Origin: an archaeon
Lineage (GTDB): Archaea; Aenigmatarchaeota; Aenigmatarchaeia; CG10238-14; SCSR01
NCBI GenBank assembly: GCA_004297575.1
Contig: SCSR01000106.1
Span: 1 to 15,412, forward strand
Direction of reading: 5' to 3'
DNA: 15,412 nt
Of the stretch, positions 1-5,947 are shown one piece after another (position 1 is the stretch's first letter; the number at the start of each line of letters is the position of its first letter). Position numbers and translations under genes: made by a program. Under the pieces are notes generated by a model. That model was not told the DNA's origin. It saw only the letters and a list, made by a program, of their open reading frames with translations, and searched no databases.

Positions 1-600
1 GTCAAATCCTGCAGCAATCAACAGTTCTCGGTGCAGCTGCGGATCCTGTCTCAGGTAAGCTTCCTTGTCAAAATAAACAACTGGGAAAACTTCCGAGCCG
101 CCTTCCGATGTCCCGCCGAGCAATGATGGCGTGAACACTTGGACAAAACCGTTCTTTCTCAGATATTCCTCCATGCCTTCTATCAGCTTTGCCTGTATCT
201 TGAAAACTGCCAAATTCTCGGGCGAGCGCAAATCCAGCACTCTCCAATCCAATCTCGTGTCTAAATTCGCCTTGGTCACCCTTCTCGGATCAAGTGGCAA
301 CGGCGTTTCTGACCTGTTCAAAACTGTGATGCTTTCCGGGATGACTTCGACAGCGATGTTCTTCGCCCTGCTCTTCGCTCCAGTTCCCTTGACTTCAATC
401 AAATCTTCCTGATGCAGTTTCTGTATGGTCTCTGCAACCTTTTCCGGAACCTTGCCCTTAGGAGCTGTAACCTGCACTGTCCCGTGACCATCTCTCAAAA
501 CCAGGAAACTGATTCCACCAAGCACTCTGACATCATGTACCCATCCCTTGAGCAGCACGGGCTTGTCTACTGTGACATCCTTGGTATATGTCCGTTCCAT
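1..600 (-). CDS. aspS: Aspartyl-tRNA synthetase, N-terminal 200 residues (partial at left edge)
   Basis: Reading the minus strand from the ATG at 600 gives 200 uninterrupted codons that run off the left edge. The enzyme charges tRNA with aspartate in the cytoplasm. Residues 1-100 form the OB-fold anticodon-binding domain (GWVHDVR at 19-25). This is followed by the family linker LNRSETPLPLDP and then the start of the class II catalytic core, with motifs LDTRLDWRVLDLR, GTSEGGSEVFPV and LRQDPQLHREL. The sequence is of the archaeal/eukaryotic AspRS type. His22 lies where discriminating archaeal enzymes carry Trp, while a Lys (in SRAKN) lies where they carry Lys, so specificity for tRNA-Asp only versus tRNA-Asp plus tRNA-Asn is not obvious. 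That alignment is from memory. The gene is divergent from guaA across 79 bases. The family call is very safe; the C-terminal part is outside the window. Confidence 0.95.
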   Translation of the reverse strand, partial: MERTYTKDVTVDKPVLLKGWVHDVRVLGGISFLVLRDGHGTVQVTAPKGKVPEKVAETIQKLHQEDLIEVKGTGAKSRAKNIAVEVIPESITVLNRSETPLPLDPRRVTKANLDTRLDWRVLDLRSPENLAVFKIQAKLIEGMEEYLRKNGFVQVFTPSLLGGTSEGGSEVFPVVYFDKEAYLRQDPQLHRELLIAAGFD

Positions 601-621
601 AGAAAGTATAACGATTTCGGT

Positions 622-630
622 GTTTTAATC
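622..630 (-). promoter_or_regulatory. TATA-like box of aspS
   Basis: On the minus strand the bases read GATTAAAAC, preceded by a purine-rich AAAA run that could serve as the TFB-recognition element. The centre is about 26 bases before the aspS ATG at 600, the distance expected for a leaderless archaeal transcript. This is inferred from position and composition only. Confidence 0.45.
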
Positions 631-650
631 TTTTTGCGAGGGTTTCAAAG

Positions 651-660
651 ATTTAAAATT
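651..660 (+). promoter_or_regulatory. TATA-like box of guaA
   Basis: The AT-only stretch ATTTAAAATT is centred about 25 bases before the guaA ATG at 680, so transcription would begin at or next to the start codon. No purine-rich ribosome binding site lies just before the ATG, which agrees with a leaderless message. Confidence 0.5.
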
Positions 661-679
661 AAATGGTTATCATTAATCC

Positions 680-2521
680 ATGGGATTGTTCTATATCCTG
701 GAATTTGGCGGACAACATACTGATTTGATTAGCAGCAGGTTAGAGTCATTGGGGCATAGCGTAATGGAAGTGACATCAGATACGCCGTATCGCAAGATGA
801 AAGGTGCAAGCGGGATAATCCTTTCAGGCGGTCCAAAGAGCGTGTATGATGCCGATGCATACCATATAGACCCGGAGATACTGAGATCACCTATACCAGT
901 TCTCGGCATTTGTTATGGATTTCAGACAATAGCAAAGTCAAAAGGTGCGAGAGTTTTTCCAGGAAACAGGGAATACGGCGGAACTGTGCAGAAGATAATA
1001 AAGCAACATCCGATTTTCGAAGGCATGCCGGAAGAGTCCATAGTATGGATGAATCATGGCGATTCTGTTGACGGTGTTGATGAGAAGCATGTGTTGGCGC
1101 GCACAGACAAGAATATTTCTGCCATAGCGTTCGGAAAGAAAAAAGTTGCAGTTCAGTTCCATCCAGAGCTCACTCATACGGAATACGGAACGCAAATACT
1201 GAGGAATTTTGCTGAGGTGATATGCGGTGCCAAGCCAAGCGCGTTGCAATCTACAAACTTGGATATAGCCGTATATGCAACCAATGCGATTAATGAAATA
1301 AAAAGCGCAGTTGGCAATGGGACGGCTGGTGTTTACGTAAGTGGTGGGGTCGATTCAACCGTTGCACTTCAACTTGCGCGAAAAGCAGGCGTTCCTGTCA
1401 CAGCGATACATCTTGACATGGGCGTGGAAAGGAAGGATGAGGCAGACAGAGTCAGTAGACTCCTTTTAGACGTGACTGGACAGGAGATTAGCGTGCACAA
1501 TTATTCGGACAGGCTTATAGAAGCTTTGAAAGGCAAGACAGACCCTGAGGACAAGAGGAAAACTTTTCAGCAACTTTACCGCCAGACATTCGATGAGCTT
1601 TATCAGGAGCTTATATCTGAACATCATGAAAGAGGCATAACATTTGTCCAAGGCACTCTGGCAACAGACAGAAGGGAGAGCGGAAAGGAGGCTTCGAAGA
1701 AAAACGGTCCGGACATGCACACTGTTGCTACAATAAAGACACATCACAACGTGCAGAGCGATGATTCCGGCAGGTCGACTGTAGAGCCGTTGAGATACTT
1801 GAGCAAGGATGGTGTGAGAAAGCTAGCTAGATATCTTGGTCTTCCAGAATCCATAGCAGGCCGTCCGCCATTTCCAGGTCCAGGACTTGTTGTGAGAATG
1901 GTGACAGGGATTCATCCTTACGAAGAGCGGTTGGCAAGGAATGCGCGTGATATAGCAGGAAAATATGATCTTGATGGATACGTGCTGCCGATAAAGACAG
2001 TCGGGCTGAAGGGGGATGGCAGGGCATTCGAGCATCTTGCATTGGTAGAAGGAAAGAAGAATTGGGACGCAATCACCCGCGCGCAAAAATTGCTGGCAGA
2101 AGAGTTGCCGATCAGTAGGACAGTTTACTTGCACGAATCTTGGACAAAGAACGGTTTCGAACCGAGCCAGTTTGCGAATGTGACAAGAGGATTGGAATTC
2201 AACAGACAGAACATATCCTTGCTCCAGGAAGCTACTGAAATTGCCGAGAACACGTTTGAGAAGAATCACATTACTTATTCGCAGATGCCTGTTGTTCTAT
2301 TCCCAGGACCTAGCAGACCGTTGATCGCGATAAGGGATGTGCATTCCGTGGATTTCAGGAGCGTGAGGCCGTTGAAAAAGCCAGAAGAGGTTCCGTGGGA
2401 AGTGTGCGATAACATTGCTCACAATATATTGAGAAATCCTGTAATCAACAGTTACGGCGGTGTGGATGCAGTAGTTTACGATGCATCATCCAAGCCTGCA
2501 GCGACAACAGAATGGGAATAA
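680..2521 (+). CDS. guaA: GMP synthase (glutamine-hydrolysing), single-chain long form
   Basis: Catalyses the last step of GMP synthesis: XMP + ATP + glutamine to GMP. The N-terminal class I glutamine amidotransferase domain (about 1-185) has the nucleophile Cys78 in GICYG and the His161/Glu163 pair in QFHPEL. The ATP-pyrophosphatase domain follows, with the PP-loop SGGVDST at 221-227, then PPFPGPGLVVR and the C-terminal dimerisation region ending in SSKPAATTEWE. At 613 residues it is longer than common bacterial enzymes (about 525). The extra length lies in the C-terminal part, where IKTVGLKGDGRAFEH and YSQMPVVLFPG resemble the enlarged dimerisation domain of human GMPS. Many archaea instead split the two activities between separate subunits. 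GICYGFQ replaces the usual GICYGMQ, probably harmlessly. The ATG at 680 places the family's first strand (FYILEFGGQ) at the N-terminus. Leaderless promoter; divergent from aspS. Confidence 0.97.
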   Translation: MGLFYILEFGGQHTDLISSRLESLGHSVMEVTSDTPYRKMKGASGIILSGGPKSVYDADAYHIDPEILRSPIPVLGICYGFQTIAKSKGARVFPGNREYGGTVQKIIKQHPIFEGMPEESIVWMNHGDSVDGVDEKHVLARTDKNISAIAFGKKKVAVQFHPELTHTEYGTQILRNFAEVICGAKPSALQSTNLDIAVYATNAINEIKSAVGNGTAGVYVSGGVDSTVALQLARKAGVPVTAIHLDMGVERKDEADRVSRLLLDVTGQEISVHNYSDRLIEALKGKTDPEDKRKTFQQLYRQTFDELYQELISEHHERGITFVQGTLATDRRESGKEASKKNGPDMHTVATIKTHHNVQSDDSGRSTVEPLRYLSKDGVRKLARYLGLPESIAGRPPFPGPGLVVRMVTGIHPYEERLARNARDIAGKYDLDGYVLPIKTVGLKGDGRAFEHLALVEGKKNWDAITRAQKLLAEELPISRTVYLHESWTKNGFEPSQFANVTRGLEFNRQNISLLQEATEIAENTFEKNHITYSQMPVVLFPGPSRPLIAIRDVHSVDFRSVRPLKKPEEVPWEVCDNIAHNILRNPVINSYGGVDAVVYDASSKPAATTEWE

Positions 2522-2529
2522 GATACCGA

Positions 2530-2549
2530 TTTTGAGGTTTTAATTCTTG
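2530..2549 (+). terminator. Possible T-rich terminator after guaA
   Basis: Nine bases after the guaA stop codon there are two TTTT runs within 12 bases, followed by AATTCTT. T-rich tracts on the coding strand are typical archaeal intrinsic terminators and need no hairpin. The tract lies just before the TATA-like box of the next gene, so it could also simply be AT-rich promoter sequence. Confidence 0.3.
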
Positions 2550-2563
2550 AGGTAATAGAAGAG

Positions 2564-2573
2564 GATAAATAGG
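2564..2573 (+). promoter_or_regulatory. TATA-like box of the hexose-dehydratase-like gene
   Basis: GATAAATAGG is centred about 26 bases before the ATG at 2594, preceded by a purine-rich AGAAGAG stretch that could be the TFB-recognition element. There is no Shine-Dalgarno sequence before the ATG, so a leaderless transcript is expected. Confidence 0.5.
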
Positions 2574-2593
2574 CTTAGAATCATTGGATAATT

Positions 2594-3214
2594 ATGGAAG
2601 TCCCAGAATGGCAGAAATGGCTGAATGAACAAAGGGCACAAAGCAAGATGGTTGTGGAAGAGATTCCATTGACAAGTGTAGAGCCTCCATGGGGTATGCA
2701 GATAGATGGCAATTATCGCAGGGAGCCTCCTGGATACTTTAATATACATGGTCTAAGGATCAGGACAAGCCCAGAAGCCAAGCCGTGGACACAGCCAGTT
2801 TTAGCTGAAACAGGCAAAGGTTATATTGTATTGGTAGAATCTGTAAGCGATGGTACGACATTGTTAAGGACAAGGCAAGAACCTGGCAATCCAGCGAGTA
2901 AAAATTATGTTTTGCTTGGATCAACGCTTCAAACAAGTGAGACCAATCTAAAATCAAATCCGCCTTATGCTGAGATTTTAAGCAAGTATGATGTCAGGAC
3001 ATTCGATATTCCACAAGATGGCAATCGATTTTATCAGAAAGTAAACAAGTACGGCGTTCTGAGAGTACCTTCACAAAAAGAGATTACACTTCGTCCAGAT
3101 GCAAGATGGTTTAATGATTCAGAAGTTTACGAAGCAGTACTTTATGGAGAAACAAACGAGTTCTTATTACAGGTTCTTTCGTTCAGACATTCTTTAAGAA
3201 ATTTAGGTATATAA
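2594..3214 (+). CDS. Single-repeat NDP-hexose 2,3-dehydratase-like protein
   Basis: The 206-residue product matches one repeat of the NDP-hexose 2,3-dehydratase family (EvaA/TylX3/SpnO type), which removes water from dTDP-4-keto-6-deoxy sugars on the way to 2,6-dideoxysugars. In order, it shows a W-containing start (PPWGMQ, 32-37), the GYFNIHGLRIRT stretch (47-58), WTQPVL (65-70), QEPGN (95-99), STLQTSETN (110-118), and the second-half signature GNRFYQKVNKYGVLRV (143-158). It ends with PDARWFNDSEV (168-178), the usual tail of a repeat. The known antibiotic-pathway enzymes carry two tandem Nudix-like repeats in about 450-480 residues. This protein has one, so an active form would have to be a homodimer, or its function differs. 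No sugar-nucleotide genes are nearby. Stop codon TAA directly abuts the nurA stop on the other strand. Family resemblance is strong from memory; the substrate is unknown. Confidence 0.75.
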   Translation: MEVPEWQKWLNEQRAQSKMVVEEIPLTSVEPPWGMQIDGNYRREPPGYFNIHGLRIRTSPEAKPWTQPVLAETGKGYIVLVESVSDGTTLLRTRQEPGNPASKNYVLLGSTLQTSETNLKSNPPYAEILSKYDVRTFDIPQDGNRFYQKVNKYGVLRVPSQKEITLRPDARWFNDSEVYEAVLYGETNEFLLQVLSFRHSLRNLGI

Positions 3215-4282
3215 TCAGAAAGGCCTGTTGTTCCTTCTCTGCTCCATCATCCCGGACAAATTCCCGACGCGATTGAGTATATCCATGTAGAACATCTCCA
3301 AGTCATGCTCGGAGAGTTTCGCACGCTGGTCCGCCTCTACGATAATTGAAGGCATGCCGTATCCTGCGTGTGTCGACAATGCAAGAAGCACTGAGGCAAT
3401 CTTGTCCGCAACCAACCCCTTGTCTGCCAGGAAATCAATCCTCACAGGCCTGTCGAACTCCGAAGTCTTGAGATAGAATGTCATGATAGTCTCGCCAGGA
3501 AATTCACGCAATATGGGATGATTTGCATCTGAAGAGTATGTAAACGTCATCGTCCTATCACCGTGCTGCAATGCATATGTGAGAAGGTTCGAGTCCTTGG
3601 TCTTTTGCAAAATGAGCTTTGTCTGCGGCAGCATTCCCAGTTCCAGTTTCGATATCACTTCGCAGAATCTCGTGCCCCTGCTATCCTCTATCACTCCTGC
3701 GAGTATCGTCTTCTTTGCCTTTACTGTATCGAACAGCTTCTGGTAAGCCTCTATCATCTTCTTGTAATTGTCATACAGCAGCGAACTCTTGTCCACGAAA
3801 GTGTAATGAGGGATGACTGAACCGTTCAGAAATATAATGTCCGGCTCGTACTTTTCCACGGTTTCTCTGGCAGTTGTGATTTCCTTGATCTGCCTGAGGA
3901 TGTTAGAGTTGATTTCAAACTCTATATCCGAGAACGGGTCGATGATTGTGTGCGGGTCAGGAGTTGGCATTGATTCAGGATAGTAATCTACATTCAAGCC
4001 GTTGCTATAATTGAAAATCACTCCGACTGCGCGCAACAGCATCAAGTCCAATCCGTGGAACGATTTCTTCACCAATCCACCGTCAATCCCTGCCAGTTTC
4101 ATGCCTTCAAGGTTGCTCGGCAATGCCTGGATGATCAGCCTGTTTTCCCTTACTTCATCGCTGAGCGTGAGCGTGTTCTGGGAATTGAATTTCCTGATAG
4201 CATCCGCTGCAACCCTCCTTTCGCCTTCGATTCGTGCGATAATCTGCGACAGGTTCTCGGTAAGTTCGATGAAATCTTTCAC
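3215..4282 (-). CDS. nurA: NurA-family 5'-3' nuclease
   Basis: NurA is a toroidal 5'-3' nuclease that works with the HerA translocase (also in this window) to resect double-strand breaks. From the GTG at 4282 the protein is 355 residues. The NurA core shows AGIDGGLVKKSFHG (metal-binding Asp67) followed by the LMLLRAVGVIF helix, GVIEDSRGTRF (197-207, Asp200), PVRIDFLA, and a C-terminal GMPSIIVEADQRAKLSEHD, where conserved Tyr/His/acidic residues of the family cluster. The second strand motif reads FLNGS (Asn153) where I recall DGS in relatives. A longer open frame continues upstream, but it is antisense to the neighbouring membrane protein. The GTG is preferred because the conserved N-terminal helix begins there and a TATA-like box lies 27 bases upstream. 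An ATG at 4330 is the alternative. Divergent from the PLDc_N-type gene. Confidence 0.9.
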   Translation of the reverse strand: MKDFIELTENLSQIIARIEGERRVAADAIRKFNSQNTLTLSDEVRENRLIIQALPSNLEGMKLAGIDGGLVKKSFHGLDLMLLRAVGVIFNYSNGLNVDYYPESMPTPDPHTIIDPFSDIEFEINSNILRQIKEITTARETVEKYEPDIIFLNGSVIPHYTFVDKSSLLYDNYKKMIEAYQKLFDTVKAKKTILAGVIEDSRGTRFCEVISKLELGMLPQTKLILQKTKDSNLLTYALQHGDRTMTFTYSSDANHPILREFPGETIMTFYLKTSEFDRPVRIDFLADKGLVADKIASVLLALSTHAGYGMPSIIVEADQRAKLSEHDLEMFYMDILNRVGNLSGMMEQRRNNRPF

Positions 4283-4285
4283 AAG

Positions 4286-4295
4286 CTTTATATGG
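4286..4295 (+). promoter_or_regulatory. TATA-like box of the small membrane protein gene
   Basis: CTTTATATGG is centred about 27 bases before the ATG at 4317, fitting a leaderless start. It lies immediately upstream of the proposed nurA start on the opposite strand, so the two divergent promoters are interleaved. Confidence 0.5.
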
Positions 4296-4302
4296 AAGGT
4301 AA

Positions 4303-4315
4303 ACGTTATTATCTT
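4303..4315 (-). promoter_or_regulatory. TATA-like box of nurA
   Basis: On the minus strand the bases read AAAGATAATAACG, centred about 27 bases before the proposed nurA GTG at 4282. Its position is the main support for choosing that start. It lies just before the start codon of the divergent gene at 4317. Confidence 0.4.
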
Positions 4316-4316
4316 T

Positions 4317-4601
4317 ATGATGAATTTCATGGGAATGATGGACTGGAACGGGACAGGAAGCTGGGGCAGCATGATGAATTCTTTTGGCACGTATGGATGG
4401 CTCGGCATGATGGCTGGTTTCGGGCTGTTTGGCTTGGTTGTTTTCGCAGCGTTCAGCATATTCTGGCTGTGGATGCTCATCGACCTGCTCCAGAGGAAGA
4501 CGCCTGACAAGCTGGTATGGGTTCTTGTGCTGATATTCCTGAACTTTCTCGGAGCGGTATTGTATTACTTACTTGTGTACTCGAAAGGCAAGAGAAGATA
4601 A
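4317..4601 (+). CDS. Small two-helix membrane protein with PLDc_N-type domain and Met-rich N-terminus
   Basis: The 94-residue product has two hydrophobic helices, about 36-58 (FGLFGLVVFAAFSIFWLWML) and 67-88 (VWVLVLIFLNFLGAVLYYLL). They are separated by the charged loop IDLLQRKTPDK, and the protein ends in KGKRR. The pattern of a first helix, D-x-x-x-R-K-x-x-D-K, then W-V-L-V-L-I-F-x-N-x-x-G-x-x-x-Y-Y matches the PLDc_N family of short membrane proteins, whose function is largely unknown. The N-terminal 35 residues are unusual, with nine methionines plus many Gly and aromatic residues, and look like neither a signal peptide nor a normal anchor. The start at 4317 (ATGATG) is chosen over a long upstream open frame because that extension is antisense to nurA and a TATA-like box fits. 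Three bases separate its stop from the convergent gene. Confidence 0.8.
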   Translation: MMNFMGMMDWNGTGSWGSMMNSFGTYGWLGMMAGFGLFGLVVFAAFSIFWLWMLIDLLQRKTPDKLVWVLVLIFLNFLGAVLYYLLVYSKGKRR

Positions 4602-4604
4602 CGA

Positions 4605-4940
4605 CTAAGGTTTACTTGCATTCTTAGTTTGTAGTTCTGCTAATTGCTGTTCAAGCTCTTTTATTTTATCGGTTATATAGTGGTCAAATCTTGTAGTCCT
4701 ACTATTGCCACCTTTATCACGCAAAGTTAACACGTAGCCGCTCAACATCATCCTTGATATATTGGCAGCACTCATATCTCCTGGTATGTAGTTGTGTTCA
4801 GCGAATGTGACTGGGTATGCTTCGAATATTTCCTCTCCATTTCTTTCCAAGCAGGTTGATATTGCATAAACTAGCTGATCTCCGTAGACCCCCTTTACAA
4901 TATCAAAGAATTCTTCCTTTGTTTTCGGTAATCTTGACAT
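4605..4940 (-). CDS. Hypothetical protein, 111 residues, downstream of the IF2B-like gene
   Basis: I do not recognise this protein. It is charged and soluble, with no signal peptide or membrane segment. Residues 1-30 look helical, a middle part (SAANISRMMLSGYVLTLRDKG) could form a helix and hairpin of winged-helix type, and the C-terminal stretch ITDKIKELEQQLAELQ (89-104) has heptad spacing typical of a short coiled coil, suggesting oligomerisation. It starts with ATG six bases after the stop of the IF2B-like gene on the same strand, so the two are almost certainly co-transcribed and may work together. Its stop is three bases from that of the convergent membrane protein. A small DNA-binding protein is possible but is only an inference from the pattern. 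Confidence 0.7.
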   Translation of the reverse strand: MSRLPKTKEEFFDIVKGVYGDQLVYAISTCLERNGEEIFEAYPVTFAEHNYIPGDMSAANISRMMLSGYVLTLRDKGGNSRTTRFDHYITDKIKELEQQLAELQTKNASKP

Positions 4941-4946
4941 CTAAAA

Positions 4947-5888
4947 TCATAATGCTGTTAGATACTTTCTTTTAGTGGTCATGATATCAGCTATCTCAGA
5001 TTGCTTTAATGCGCCAATTTCCGTAATTATACGACCATCATTGATGTATCGCGAAGGAGTGATGTCAAACAAATGCCCTTTCCCAACATCTCTCTTGTTT
5101 AACGTCTCCAACAATATGTCAGCATTGCTTTGGTTGTATGAAGGGTCAAATTTCAAAGTTTCACAAGCAACGTAAAATGGTTTATTCGCATCATGTGCTG
5201 CAAGCGCAATATGATATGTACCGGCGCTATTAACCAAACCACCGTCGCCTAAAATACTGTCAGCACCGACTATGGAAGCGTCTGTTTTTCTTGCGTAATG
5301 ACCTGCCAAGATATCAGGGACAACCTTATGTACAATCCCCATTGATTTCAAATCTTCAGATGTTTGTAGACCAAACGGATATGACGTTTCCTCTCCAGGT
5401 CTTGTTACTCTGCCGCGAGATTCTGTTACAATAAATTCTACAGAATACCCTATTTTAATCAGTTGTCTAAATACCTCTCTGACTGTAGAAGAACGGCTAT
5501 GAGTCAATAAAACTTTGTATTTATTATCCCCTATTATTTCACAAGCATTCCTAGCTATCTTTTTTACATTGTCATTCGAGTCACGAATAAAATCGTCAGC
5601 AAATGTATAAACAAAATGTCTTAATCCGAAAACATCTGCATACTCTCTATGTTCATTTAATCCATAAACTATCCCACCGATGCAACATCTTATCGCTGAC
5701 ATATGAGGATGCAGGCCTGCTAAAGTGCTTCCCCATTTTGAAACGTAATGGATGAACTCTCCTTTATCATCCCCCTCGAAGCTCTCAGCCAGTTCCTTTA
5801 GCACAGCAACAGATCTTTGAGTTAATTCACTAGCACCGCTTTTGTCATCACTTCTGAGTTCATCAATTCTCTGTTCAATACTTGACAT
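4947..5888 (-). CDS. eIF2B / ribose-1,5-bisphosphate isomerase family protein lacking the isomerase cysteine
   Basis: The 313-residue product belongs to the IF2B-like superfamily, which includes eIF2B alpha/beta/delta regulatory subunits, methylthioribose-1-phosphate isomerase and archaeal ribose-1,5-bisphosphate isomerase. After a helical N-terminal half, the Rossmann-like C-terminal half shows VLLTHSRSST (127-134), FIVTESRGR (152-160), ASIVGADSILGDGGLVNSAG (204-223), PFYVACETLKFDP (237-249) and FDITPSRYINDGRIITEIG (274-292). In the isomerases a catalytic Cys sits after THC and pairs with the Asp of GAD. Here the Cys position is Ser131 while Asp210 is kept. That pattern is closer to the non-catalytic eIF2B subunits, so isomerase activity is doubtful. 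It heads a two-gene operon and is divergent from a TrmB-type regulator, with a shared promoter region. Family certain, function open. Confidence 0.85.
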   Translation of the reverse strand: MSSIEQRIDELRSDDKSGASELTQRSVAVLKELAESFEGDDKGEFIHYVSKWGSTLAGLHPHMSAIRCCIGGIVYGLNEHREYADVFGLRHFVYTFADDFIRDSNDNVKKIARNACEIIGDNKYKVLLTHSRSSTVREVFRQLIKIGYSVEFIVTESRGRVTRPGEETSYPFGLQTSEDLKSMGIVHKVVPDILAGHYARKTDASIVGADSILGDGGLVNSAGTYHIALAAHDANKPFYVACETLKFDPSYNQSNADILLETLNKRDVGKGHLFDITPSRYINDGRIITEIGALKQSEIADIMTTKRKYLTAL

Positions 5889-5914
5889 GCCCTAAAGATA
5901 CACAAAAGACTAAA

Positions 5915-5923
5915 GAATTTAAG
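5915..5923. promoter_or_regulatory. Shared TATA-like element of two divergent genes
   Basis: GAATTTAAG (CTTAAATTC on the other strand) is the only good AT-rich element in the 59 bases between the two starts. Its centre is about 28 bases before the ATG at 5948 (plus) and about 31 before the ATG at 5888 (minus). It could therefore serve as TATA box in both directions, making transcription of the regulator and the IF2B-like gene mutually dependent. Confidence 0.4.
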
Positions 5924-5947
5924 ATTTGGCACACTACCACTAGTATT

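Noticed and set aside
131..723. Plus-strand open frames at 131-412 and 412-723
   Set aside because: They are opposite the aspS coding frame and the promoter gap and have no family resemblance.
4011..4316. Long upstream extension of the small membrane protein
   Set aside because: The frame is open only as the complement of nurA; family length and the promoter position support the ATG at 4317.
4283..4510. Upstream extension of nurA by up to 76 residues
   Set aside because: It is antisense to the membrane-protein gene, has no NurA-family residues, and a better-placed GTG with a TATA-like box exists at 4282.
5882..5947. TTG start adding 22 residues to the TrmB regulator
   Set aside because: It overlaps the divergent start codon, the residues are not part of the winged-helix domain, and it would include the promoter element.
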